Source: Phialocephala subalpina
Lineage: Eukaryota > Ascomycota > Leotiomycetes > Helotiales > Mollisiaceae
Length of the DNA: 10,401 bases
Reading direction: 5' to 3'
Assembly (NCBI GenBank): GCA_900073065.1
Contig: FJOG01000091.1
Span: 45,471 to 55,871, forward strand
Under the pieces are notes generated by a model. That model did no database searches. It was given only the letters and a program-made list of their open reading frames with translations, and was not told where the DNA came from. Positions 1-8,124 of the stretch are shown in pieces. The number at the start of each line of letters is the position of its first letter. Position 1 is the first letter of the stretch. Made by a program: the position numbers and the translations under genes.

Positions 1-562
1 CACCCAAAAGCGAACTGATCTGAATCAACATCCCACCCACGCCAACCGGATTCCTTCCACGAAACACCTTCACAACCTCAACCGCCACATTCACACTCCC
101 CCAAAAATTCGTCTCAAACATCCCTCGAGGTTCCACCTCCTCCGTCGCTTCAGCTTCAACGAGGATGCCATAACCAGCGTTGTTCACAACATAATCTACA
201 CGACCAAATTTGGAGAGAGCGGCGGAGAAGGCGGCTGTGATACGTGGTTTGGATGTCACGTCGAGAGGGAGTTTCAGGACGTCGTCGGTGTCGGGTAGGT
301 ATGAGAGAGATGATGGTTCGCGGGCTGTTGCTACGATGCGGTGATCGGAGTGCTGGATGTGCGTGGCTAGAGCTGATCCTAGACCGGTTGAACAACCTGT
401 GACTGTTGTATGTTAGCATTGTGAATAGACAATGAATTCCCAAGGGAAGAAGATCTCACTTAACCAAACGGGCTTCGAAGGTGTAGCCATCATGTCGAAA
501 AATTCTGTCGGATCGTCGCTTGTGTAGACGAGCTTCTGCCATTCTGAGGGGACGAGATTCAT
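1..562 (-). CDS. Short-chain dehydrogenase/reductase (classical SDR), 5' part, two exons, runs off left edge
   Basis: Proposed exons are complement(460..562) and complement(1..402), with a 57-bp intron 403..459 (donor GTGAGA, branch-like GCTAAC, acceptor CAACAG). Splicing joins PSKPVWL to ITGCSTGLG and creates the Rossmann dinucleotide motif TGxxxGLG at about residues 36-43. Then follow an LDVTS segment (the adenine-ring aspartate of SDRs), NNAG (about residue 110), ETNFWG, and QISSLLG, which carries the expected catalytic Ser. The YxxxK motif would lie beyond the left edge, so the active site cannot be checked in full. The ATG at 560-562 is the furthest upstream in frame and gives about 34 residues before the motif; ATGs at 491-493 and 488-490 are alternatives that leave a shorter leader. 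The family carries out NAD(P)(H)-dependent oxidation or reduction of alcohols and ketones in the cytosol; the substrate is not predictable. 168 residues are visible, of roughly 250-300 expected. It lies tandem to, and downstream of, the Zn2Cys6 gene. Confidence 0.9.
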
Positions 563-956
563 TCCTATATATTCCACGAGAATAGGAGGCGCAAGCTGCT
601 ATCTCAAGACCTGCTTAGCATCAAATTCCACAATCCATCATGGGGAGAAATGGTGCGGCAGCGGGCCCGCTCATGCAAACCCGCTCACGTGGCAGAAAGA
701 TCACGACTGTGGGACAATTCCGGACGTTGCCTTTGCATGTGACTGCTACAGACCATCAATCTAATAACACTCTCTTGCATGTGTTGGGTGTGTCAAAAGC
801 ATGAGAACCCTCCCGCTCGCTTGACTGAGCCCCGAGCCCCCTTTTCAGCCCCGAAAGTTATTCCACCAAGGCTAAGGTGCCATCACCTTCGAGATTCTTT
901 AGGTATTCATCTGCCAAATCGTCAGTCCAATCTCCCATTCCTGCATTTTAGAAATC
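563..956. other. Intergenic region: SDR promoter and transcription-factor 3' flank
   Basis: The right part is the 3' flank of the Zn2Cys6 gene and the left part the promoter and 5' leader of the SDR. The stretch is fairly GC-rich and complex, unlike the AT-rich blocks elsewhere. The only clear structure is the paired CCGCTCA element listed separately at 667-691. An open frame read on the minus strand at 940..858 continues the frame of the transcription factor after its stop (see findings). The plus-strand frame across 779-1141 has no family resemblance and overlaps the end of the regulator gene on the other strand. Confidence 0.6.
667..691 (-). promoter_or_regulatory. Candidate regulator binding site in the SDR promoter (CACGTGAGCGG + TGAGCGG)
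   Basis: Read on the gene strand, CACGTGAGCGG (691-681) is followed after 7 bp by TGAGCGG (673-667), about 105-130 bp upstream of the SDR start codon. The first half fuses a CACGTG E-box with a CGG triplet; CGG triplets are the usual half-sites of Zn2Cys6 dimers. Nearly the same compound motif occurs upstream of the neighbouring Zn2Cys6 gene at 2968-2991. The repetition is seen directly; the binding role is inference. Confidence 0.4.
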
Positions 957-2724
957 TCAAATCTCACCAGCAACTCGCCACCTCCCCGCAATCGCCCTCA
1001 AACATCGCACAATCACTTTCAAGCACTCACGCCCATCCATACTTTTCTCCTCTCGAACAAACCACGCCCACTCCCCTGCAGCTTGATACAGACAATTACA
1101 CAGAAGAAGACTCTGAGATATTACAGAGACACCATTCATAATCGCAGCGTTTTGGAATTGCTGGGCGAGCTGGTACACCTTCTGGCTGACTTCTCTCAGG
1201 CCATTGATCGAAGCCCGCTGCATCTCAGTCTCTTCCTGAATCCTCCGTCCGATGGTCGAATAATTCTCATTACAAGCATAAATGTTGTAAAGAACGAGTC
1301 GAGCTGAATAGCAGAGTGCAGCTGCGACCGTCGCGTCAACTTGTGGGTCGAGATGATTATCTAGCGCGACGAGCGTTTGGTGTAGTCGTAGAGCTTCTGA
1401 GAGACGGAAATGAGGATCTGTGTCACCACTGCGGTGCTCGTCTCGGTGGCGAAGTACGAGACCTAGGATGTGGGATGCTTGGCAGGTGCTGGCGAAGAGT
1501 CCGATCTCTGGGTTGTTCCCGAATGAGGACGCGAACAGGGGTTCGTTGAGGCCGATTTCTCCTTGGTCCCAGCTAGACTCTTTGCAGGGGAGGAGGGTAC
1601 CTTGGAGAGGCTCTGGTGTCAATAGAGGCATACCGCGTGTGCCGATGTTTACATATCTAATATGTAGAAGAACTGTTAGTACAACTGGTAGCTTGGAACA
1701 TTGATAGACTTTCAATTTAGCACTAGCACTTACCGATCGAGAATCACAATCGCCCACCAAGTCCTTCTCTCTTCTTCGCACAGCGTTCAGGTCTCAGGCG
1801 GTTTGGAAAGACGGGCCGCGTGCTTAGATCTGTCGTGGAGACCCATCACGATTCCTAACCTTGAGGCATGACTCAGAGTCAGATATCCTGCTAGAAATCT
1901 GCCATGGCCAATCTCATAGATAGCTATAAGAGCAGACTGCAACAGCGAGAGAGACATCGAACAAGAATGTTCGAGTCGAGAGTGAGATATTTTCACCATG
2001 CCGTACAATGAGGATTTTGTCGCATGCTTCTCTTCCGATGGCTGGGACATCAACTTCATGCACAAGAGTAGGAGTGCTAAGCCTGCGTCCGCGGCCGTGC
2101 TGAAGCTGTTCACACTCTCGGCCAATCGCTTCTTGCTGAGGATTGGTAGCCAAGTCTGAGTACTACCAAAATACTCTTCAAAGTGATTGTATCGCGGTGT
2201 CGGATTGTAGATCATTCAAGGCCTCTTTTGGGACGGGGATACCAGGATTAAGTTGACTTGCAGGGATCTGATGATATGCATCAAAGTCGAGGAAATAAGT
2301 AGCCGGAAACATAGCATGTGTAGCACATGATGCTACCAGAGGTGACTCAAATACAGAGCTGGTATCCAAGTTCCATCCCTTGCTCGAAGGATTGCTTCTC
2401 TGGGGCACACTTTCAAGCATCTGTTCCAATTTCTCAAGTCTCTCAGACATGGAGGTGACATCTTCCGAGGAAAGGGGCCGAGGTCTCGGCGGGTGCAAAT
2501 ATTCGCACGACTTGTTCAGTTGAACGCACTACAATTCATTACATGAGACCAATCAGAGCTGCTAACCACGAGGAATCAAAGATGGCACGTACCAAAGAAC
2601 ATCTCGGCACCTCTTTTGTACACTTCCGTTTAAGTTTCCTGCACGAGATCAGCACAGGATTTCCAAAACAATGAATGTCCTACCTGCAAGGGACACAGGC
2701 TTGAGGAGCTTCTAGCATTGGCAT
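957..2724 (-). pseudogene. Zn2Cys6 (fungal binuclear zinc cluster) transcription factor, frame-shifted and with an internal stop
   Basis: Proposed exons are complement(2684..2724), (2593..2638), (1734..2528) and (957..1656); introns are 45, 64 and 77 bp, the last with a perfect TACTAAC branch site. Joining the first three exons gives a textbook zinc cluster with Cys at about 10, 13, 20, 27, 30 and 37 (CX2CX6CX6CX2CX6C), a basic KLKRK loop, a Pro/Arg linker and a short coiled coil (about 56-68). The body matches the fungal-specific transcription factor middle region: YFGSTQTWLPILSKKR, LGIVMGLHDRSKH, RRTWWAIVILDRY, then a helical C-terminus. Two lesions interrupt it. The frame runs into TGA at 2178-2180 while the continuing homologous frame is +1, and TGA at 1787-1789 replaces the Trp expected in PET-W-TLCEEE. 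Read through both, the protein would be about 526 residues; as it stands, translation stops after about 145 residues, leaving little more than the DNA-binding domain. The start could also be the ATG at 2718. Two assembly errors cannot be excluded. It is a nuclear regulator by family; likely target is the adjacent SDR, by motif sharing only. Confidence 0.85.
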
Positions 2725-3700
2725 AGCGAAGCTCGCGCCTTCTCGGATCGCGCGATGCTGGACCTGCTTGAAGCGTCAGTGTACGAAGAGCGGATCCATG
2801 AATAAAGTCCGCTTCTGATGGCATGAGCTTGAGCGGGGTCAGTGGCCGCTGTATTTATGGCTGATGAGCGTTTGATGCCGCTGACCAATTCGGTGATAAG
2901 AGCCGCGTGTGACTGAAATGAGAAGATGATCGTTGGGAGGAAACCGAAAATAAGCTCTTGGCTTACGCACGTGAGCGGACTCGTGAGCGGAGATTTGACC
3001 AAAAGCCGCTCGAGTACCCATGGCATGCCTCACCATTCAGGAAATCTGCCACTTGCAATGATTATCAGACTTGCTTTGAGCTTGATCTGAACTTCCTTAT
3101 TTTAGGAAGTGAAGCCTTCAATCATCGAAGATGAAGCAAGTGTCATGAAACCAGAACATTAGCATAGAATTTCTATCCGCTGGATGTTAATTCCATCCTT
3201 ATTAATGGACGCCCTTGAAGGAGAGGCAAGTACGACCAAGACAAAAGTGCCCTGTCTTCGTGAGCTGACCTTGCAGACTATCGAGGCGACGCGGACGAAG
3301 AATTTGTGAACAAGAATGCTTTTGATGGCCCTAATGCCCTTGAAGCAGGTCTTTAGACCATTCTCCGTGAGGCACTGAAAGTAAGATGCCACCACGGGAG
3401 AAAGCAATGCTACTTCGGCAGAAGACCCTGAAAATGTCCTCGACCGCTAGGAACTTTGTCCTGGCCACATACCGATTCCCGGCTCTTCTACGAGGCTTGT
3501 AGAGGGTGGAGTAAAAACTCGCGCTTGCGATACCCGACAGAGGTGAAACCCTTTTATCTAGAAGCGCAGTCTGCCATACTTGACAGCCTTCCAAATTAGA
3601 GAGCATAGAAGTGGTAGGTTTTGAGGAGAGTAGCTCGCAACGGAATAAGGTTCTTCCACTGCAACGGCTAGAGACTCAAAAGCCTCATTGATCATAATAA
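2725..3700. other. Intergenic region without a confident gene
   Basis: The left part is the presumed promoter of the Zn2Cys6 gene. Further right, the minus-strand frames across 2712-3026, 3159-3407 and 3331-3606 stay open for 80-105 codons, but they overlap each other in different frames and show no motif I recognise. Plus-strand ORFs of 22-34 codons begin near 3206 and 3437. Base composition is ordinary, so a decayed or multi-exon gene remains possible, but I cannot support a model. Confidence 0.5.
2968..2991 (+). promoter_or_regulatory. Candidate regulator binding site upstream of the Zn2Cys6 gene
   Basis: CACGTGAGCGG (2968-2978) includes the first copy of a 9-bp tandem direct repeat, GTGAGCGGA at 2971-2979 and 2983-2991, separated by CTC. 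It lies about 245-270 bp upstream of the zinc-cluster gene's start and on the opposite strand to it. It shares CACGTGAGCGG plus a nearby second TGAGCGG with the SDR promoter; the two half-sites are 12 bp apart (start to start) here and 14 bp there. Autoregulation by the Zn2Cys6 protein is inference. Confidence 0.4.
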
Positions 3701-3704
3701 CACT

Positions 3705-3732
3705 CCAGGGGGACACCCCCTGAGACCCCCAG
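3705..3732. repeat. G/C palindromic repeat, copy 1
   Basis: CAGGGGG (3706-3712), a 3-nt loop ACA, then CCCCCTG (3716-3722): a perfect 7-bp inverted repeat, followed by AGACCCCCAG. It lies 79 bp from a second copy of the same design. It could be a fragment of a dispersed repeat, a structured RNA end, or a protein site; I do not recognise a named element. Confidence 0.7.
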
Positions 3733-3783
3733 CTTAAATCTGCTCATCGCAATCGATCCAAATAATCTTAGAGAGGTTATTTG

Positions 3784-3810
3784 CCAGGGGGAGACCCCCT
3801 GGGACCCCCT
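3784..3810. repeat. G/C palindromic repeat, copy 2
   Basis: CCAGGGGGAGACCCCCTGG (3784-3802) is a perfect 8-bp inverted repeat around AGA, followed by GACCCCCT. Over 27 bases it differs from copy 1 at only a few positions, so the two are direct repeats as well as palindromes. The 51 bp between them are AT-richer and not repeated. Confidence 0.7.
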
Positions 3811-3940
3811 TTAAAAGGTGCGCAGCTATAGAGTTGTAGAAAGAGTAGGATTTTTGGTGTTCCAGTAGTCAAGTGCCTTAATATTTGAGGCAGAAACGTA
3901 CTTGGAATGTTTTGCGATAGCGATTTGCAGCGTGCGCCTC

Positions 3941-4080
3941 TATTTAATTAATTATATAGCAACGCTCTAGTAGATTTGCTTGAAACTTGGAATATGAATA
4001 CTTGTAATTGAATTTCAACTTGTTTATAAGTATGAAGTAGTTTATATAATAAGTTAAGTTAATATTTAAAGTATAGCGCA
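3941..4080. repeat. AT-rich, TA-rich block (possible repeat-induced-mutation relic)
   Basis: The stretch is strongly AT-rich, with many TA dinucleotides and runs such as TTTAATTAATTATATAG, against roughly balanced flanks. In Pezizomycotina such islands are commonly transposon remnants mutated by RIP (C-to-T at CpA). No transposase-like frame or terminal repeat is visible, so the identity of the element is unknown and the RIP origin is inferred. Confidence 0.4.
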
Positions 4081-4227
4081 ATTGCACGCATGTTAAGGTT
4101 TTGATGTTCTTCGTCGGAGGCTGCCGATAGTCACGTGCAGGGGACATATTTTAACAGACCAATCAAAGAGCTGTATTTGGCACCCCTATCGAAGTTTGGG
4201 AAAAACAATCATTCCGACTTCAATTAA

Positions 4228-4528
4228 ATTCTCCATCACGGTCATGACGAGACGCCTCCCCTAGACTCACCCAGTCAGAAACATACTCGAACATACGAAC
4301 TGCGGGCCAAGAAGAAGCGGAGACCAGCCTCTCACTCTAACGACTCCGACGCCTGCTCCGGCTCTGGATTAGTTAGGACGGTGGATTGGCACACTGTGCT
4401 GCTGCAGTCATGTAAGTCGTCAGGATCCAGCACTATTTTATTAACTCTTTGCACATCGAATAACATTGTCAGTTGAGGAGTCATCATCGGTGGAGATGCC
4501 TAGTAGGAAGCGTCACATGCTGGCATGA
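4228..4528 (+). pseudogene. Last two exons of an unrecognised plus-strand gene, 5' end not found
   Basis: The frame is open from 4228, just after an in-frame TAA at 4225-4227, through 4411. A well-formed 61-bp intron follows at 4412..4472 (donor GTAAGT, acceptor TTGTCAG), then an exon 4473..4528 ending in TGA. Splicing joins TVDWHTVLLQS to FEESSSVEMPSRKR without changing frame. Without splicing, the frame stops inside the intron. The product is small and basic to polar, with RTYELRAKKKRRP and a Ser/Asp-rich linker. No ATG lies in the visible part of the frame, so either an upstream exon exists or the 5' end was lost near the AT-rich block at 3941-4080. I do not recognise the family. It converges on the 3' end of the NLR gene. 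Confidence 0.4.
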
Positions 4529-4687
4529 AACCACATTATCAGTGAGACAACTAGACAGCGCTGCCTAATCGGGATGAGTCAGTGAGAGAACTTTATTAGG
4601 GAGATATTCCCACCTAGCTAGAAGGGGCAGATTTGACATCAATACCATTCCTTTTGCCCTGACCACTTCCGCAACTGATAAACATCC

Positions 4688-7600
4688 TTAATGAGCCTCA
4701 CTAGAATGAGCTCGGGATCTGTGGTACCCTGCAAGGAGATCCGCAGTTCTTAATGTCTCGGGGTGACGATGTCCTGGACGTGATTTCCGGCCTTCCAGTG
4801 CTCGGACATATAACTCCTCCGCCTCGTCACAGTTTCCCTGCATCCATTGGCTTTTAGCAAGACCCTCAACTGCAGAGAGAGCATCTGGATGGTCGTGTCC
4901 TAACCTCGTTTCCAACCCGGCCAAAGCTCTCCTGTACAGTTTCTCGGCAGCTGCGTATTGATTCTGGGAGCAGTATACATCGGCAAGGCCTCTGACTGTC
5001 CGCAATGTGTTATGGTGGTTGGGACCCAGCAGCGATTCTCGACCTGTCAAGGCACGATTGAATAGTACTTCGGCCTCAGCAAGTCGACCTTGACTATAAA
5101 CAACCGTCGCAAGTCCATGGACAGTCCATAGCGTCTCGGGATGGTTATCTCCTAGCTTTGCTGCGTTCCCAGCCAATGCACGAATGTAAAGAGTCTCAGC
5201 CTCTGCATATCGACCTTGAGAACTGCAATTGTTTGCGAGGTCATCAACAACCCATAATGTATCAGGGTGCTCCCTTCCAAGTCGTTTCTCGCGGACCTCT
5301 AGCACACGGTGGAATAGTGCTGCAGCTTCGGTATATCGACCCTGGGATCGTAAATTGTTTGCCAAGTCATTCATCGTCCACACCAAGGCTGCATTCCCAG
5401 GTTCCACTTGGCTTTCGTAACCTGATATTGCTCTTTTGTACAATTCTTCCGCCTCGGCGAATTGACCTTGTGCTCTCTTATTGGTGGCAATGCTAGAAAC
5501 CACCCATAATGAGTCGATATGGTCACAGCCAAGTTGAGCATTGCGGGCATTTAACACTCGGTAATACAGTTTTTCGGCATCTTTATGCTGCCCCTTCGAC
5601 CTGTAAATGTTCGCAAGCTTTTCTACAGTAGACAGAGTATCGAGATGGTTGCGTCCAAGTTCAATCTCTCTGCCACTTAGAGTCCGGTCATAGAGTGCTT
5701 CAGCCTCAGCATGCTGACCTTTAGAGTGGTAAACATCCGCAAGGTTGTGCATTGTACGCAGAGTGTCAACGTGAGTGGGCCCTAATTCCCTTTCGTTGCC
5801 ATCCCACAAACGTTTGTACAAATCTTCGGCTGACTGGTAACGACCTTGGCTGTGGCAGAATTCGCCGAAAATATCGGCAGAACGCCTTAAAATCCCAAGG
5901 CCCAGCCTGCTGTCATCTTTTAAAAAGGCCTCGTCGTTTGTTAGGCATTGGTCCAGATGAGCCAAAGTCTCCTGATTTGTCTGCGGGGAAGCGTCGACGA
6001 GGAACCGAGAACGAAGAAAGCTCGTTACAATCTTTATCGCTTCAGTACTGTAATCTTGGCGGGTTTTAACATTTTCCCGTAATTTGATCCAGTCACTGAC
6101 TAGAGGATGTAGGGAGACTTTGCAAGGACCGTTGCTGTCTGGAGAAACATCTTGTATTAGGAACAGCTCCCTCAAATTGACCACGATGTCTCTAAACTGG
6201 TACTTGTCCCATGCCGATTCGTTATCCGTAAATGCCTATTTTTACAGGAGACGTTTAATCAGCTTTCTACCTTTGACAGAAGGAACAAACTTGTCCATGC
6301 TCACCTTGGGACCCCCAGGATCGACCGAACCTTCAAAATGAGCCTCGAATAATTCTTCTGATATGCAGGTATGGTGGAGGAAGCCCGACAATTTGATCAT
6401 ATCTGTCTCTTTCACCATCTTGCACAACTCAAGCTGCTCAAAAGCTAGCTCCCATGTTGTGAAAACGCTTAGTCTCGATTCCTGTTCCTCGGTCCCAAGC
6501 CGCCTCTTATATTCCCAGAGCTGAGGCGTATGCCTTAAAACATGCTCTCTCCGTCTTTCATAATGGTTGATGAACCTATTTAGAGGAACATTCTGTCTAC
6601 GGACATAGCTTCCAGCTTGGTCGATCGCCAAGGGCAAATAACCCAGTCGATTAACGATGAGCCGCCCGTGCTCCAAGTTCTGGGGTGTTGTTGGTGAGCC
6701 GGTTCTTCGCAACAGAAGCTCCAATGCTTCTGGTTCGTGCATCCCATTAACTTCGATGTCTTCACCAAGCCGCGCAGCTTCTCGGGACCGACTGGTGATG
6801 ATAATTGTTCCGTGAGCTGCATCTGGGATGAAGGCTCGGATATCTTCAAATTCAGATGGAGTATCGTAATTATCGAAGACCAGAAGCCAGCGTTTCAATG
6901 AGCTGCGTAAATATTCGTTTACGTACAGCATGCTCGCGTCAGGGTTCGGAAACGTTGTTGTAAGACACAAAGCCTTTGATATAATCTGAGCAAAAACACT
7001 GTAACTCTGCTTTAAGCTTCTTTCACTGCTCGCGTCCGCCCATAATACGGATACGTTTCGATCGGATTGCAATTGGCAGTATTTCATTGCGAGCTGGGTT
7101 TTCCCTGAACCGCCCATTCCAATAAGCACAGCTACTTTGACAGTCGATATGGGGCTGGAGAAAGCTATATTAACCTGCTCCAGCAAAGCTTTGCGGTCAA
7201 CATAGTCTACGATACGGATTATCGGTAGACTCTTGACGACGATTTCTTCTTGATCCTCTGGTAGAGTCTGAATAAATAATTGATGATTCTTTTTGCTGGC
7301 GGTCGTAGTAGGTTCAATCCGAGTAGCGTCCAACCGTTTGAAATCATCTGCCGCAATGCAAACGTACTGAGTTGGCTGTGGATCCACCGCTACTATAAGC
7401 AAAATGCGCGATCATATGGGAAATTACTACTCACCTTCAGAGAATGGGTTGAATTCTGTAAGTCAGGGATCCGACTACGAATGGATTCAACCTTACAAGT
7501 GATGACCGGAAGTTCGTCCTTGATCCTTGAAATATCACTAGCAATATTGGGTATCCTATTTTGCAGATCTTCCACTTGACTGGCCAACCGGTTCCCGAAT

Positions 7601-8124
7601 ACAGTCACCACTCCTTGGGCAATGTCACGGATCGCTGGTAGCTCGTTCAAGACATTGTTGCTTGTATCCTGTATCTTGACTACTTCAAGGTTGATTGAAG
7701 ACAGAAGAGCGGAATCGATGCCTGCGATGCATAGCAGTAAGGTAGTCTTCTCGCTCTCTAGTCTGGTGCATATCGATTCAACCTGCTTTTCCTTGAGTGC
7801 AAATCCTACCGACTTGAGTTTTCTCTTGACCTTCCCCTCGTTGCCCCTCGTTGTTGCCTGTGTAAGGATGTCTTCTAGACGCCTCGCCTCATGGCTGATA
7901 CTTTTCAGAATCGATGTGACGGGACTGATCTGGAGTGAGGGACAGCGTTCGATGAGGTGCGCCATTTCCTTGAGTTGTGCTATCTGGACGGTCCTCTGAT
8001 TGATTTTCTCAGGTGCATCGTGTACCCTCGAGTAGAATTCAACCAACGAGTCTGTTATTCGAATACAGATATCCGCAACCTGGACAGCGCTTGCTACTGC
8101 TCCAAGGATCTCGACCCCAGACAT
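4688..8124 (-). CDS. NLR/STAND protein: SesA/HeLo-like N-terminal domain, NB-ARC, TPR repeats
   Basis: Proposed exons are complement(7435..8124), (6246..7375) and (4688..6191), encoding 1107 residues. Intron 1 (7376..7434, GTGAGT...CACAG) and intron 2 (6192..6245, GTAAAA...TTTAG) restore the frame. Residues 1-240 are helical and start MSGVEILGAVASAVQVADI, the pattern of the SesA/HeLo-like N-terminal domains of fungal STAND proteins. The NB-ARC follows: P-loop GMGGSGKT (about 316-323), Walker B LLVFDN (394-399), GTIIITSRSR (419-428), GYLPLAIDQAGS (about 475-486), and an HPLVSDW segment near 635 in the position of the MHD-like sensor. Nine 42-residue TPRs of the kinesin-light-chain type fill 721-1098. 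By family it is a cytosolic signal-transducing ATPase: ligand sensing by the repeats, nucleotide-driven oligomerisation, and output through the N-terminal domain, with roles in non-self recognition or programmed cell death. All key motifs are intact, so it is probably functional. The ligand is unknown. Confidence 0.92.
4718..5851 (-). repeat. Array of nine 42-codon TPR units
   Basis: Units start at residues 721, 763, 805, 847, 889, 931, 973, 1015 and 1057, an exact 126-bp period, with a tenth cut short by the stop codon. The recurring pattern is SxGxYxEAExLYxRAL then LGxxHPDTL. Unit 4 (847-888) is the odd one and has EPGNAALV in place of LGxxHPDTL. The units are clearly diverged at the DNA level, so the array is not freshly duplicated. 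Confidence 0.92.

Noticed and set aside
156..443. Minus-strand 95-codon ORF in the SDR region
   Set aside because: It is a shifted frame of the SDR exon. The frame with TGxxxGLG, NNAG and ISS is different and runs to the window edge.
779..1549. Plus-strand ORFs antisense to, or overlapping, the end of the Zn2Cys6 gene
   Set aside because: They have no family features, and most of this stretch is accounted for by the regulator frame on the other strand.
2630..2824. Minus-strand 64-codon ORF over the start of the zinc-cluster gene
   Set aside because: It reads through the zinc-cluster exon in another frame; only the spliced frame gives the six correctly spaced cysteines.
3159..3606. Overlapping minus-strand ORFs of 82 and 91 codons
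   Set aside because: They are in different frames, have no recognisable motif, and I found no splice model that links them convincingly.
4575..4581. TGAGTCA, an AP-1/Gcn4-like site
   Set aside because: A 7-base match between two convergent 3' ends has no promoter to serve and is likely chance.
5158..6069. Plus-strand ORFs across the TPR region
   Set aside because: They are antisense shadows created by the periodic codon use of the repeats.
7393..7402. Separate gene starting near 7402 for the NB-ARC part
   Set aside because: The start there is TTG, lies inside the intron, and the NB-ARC joins the N-terminal domain in frame after splicing.
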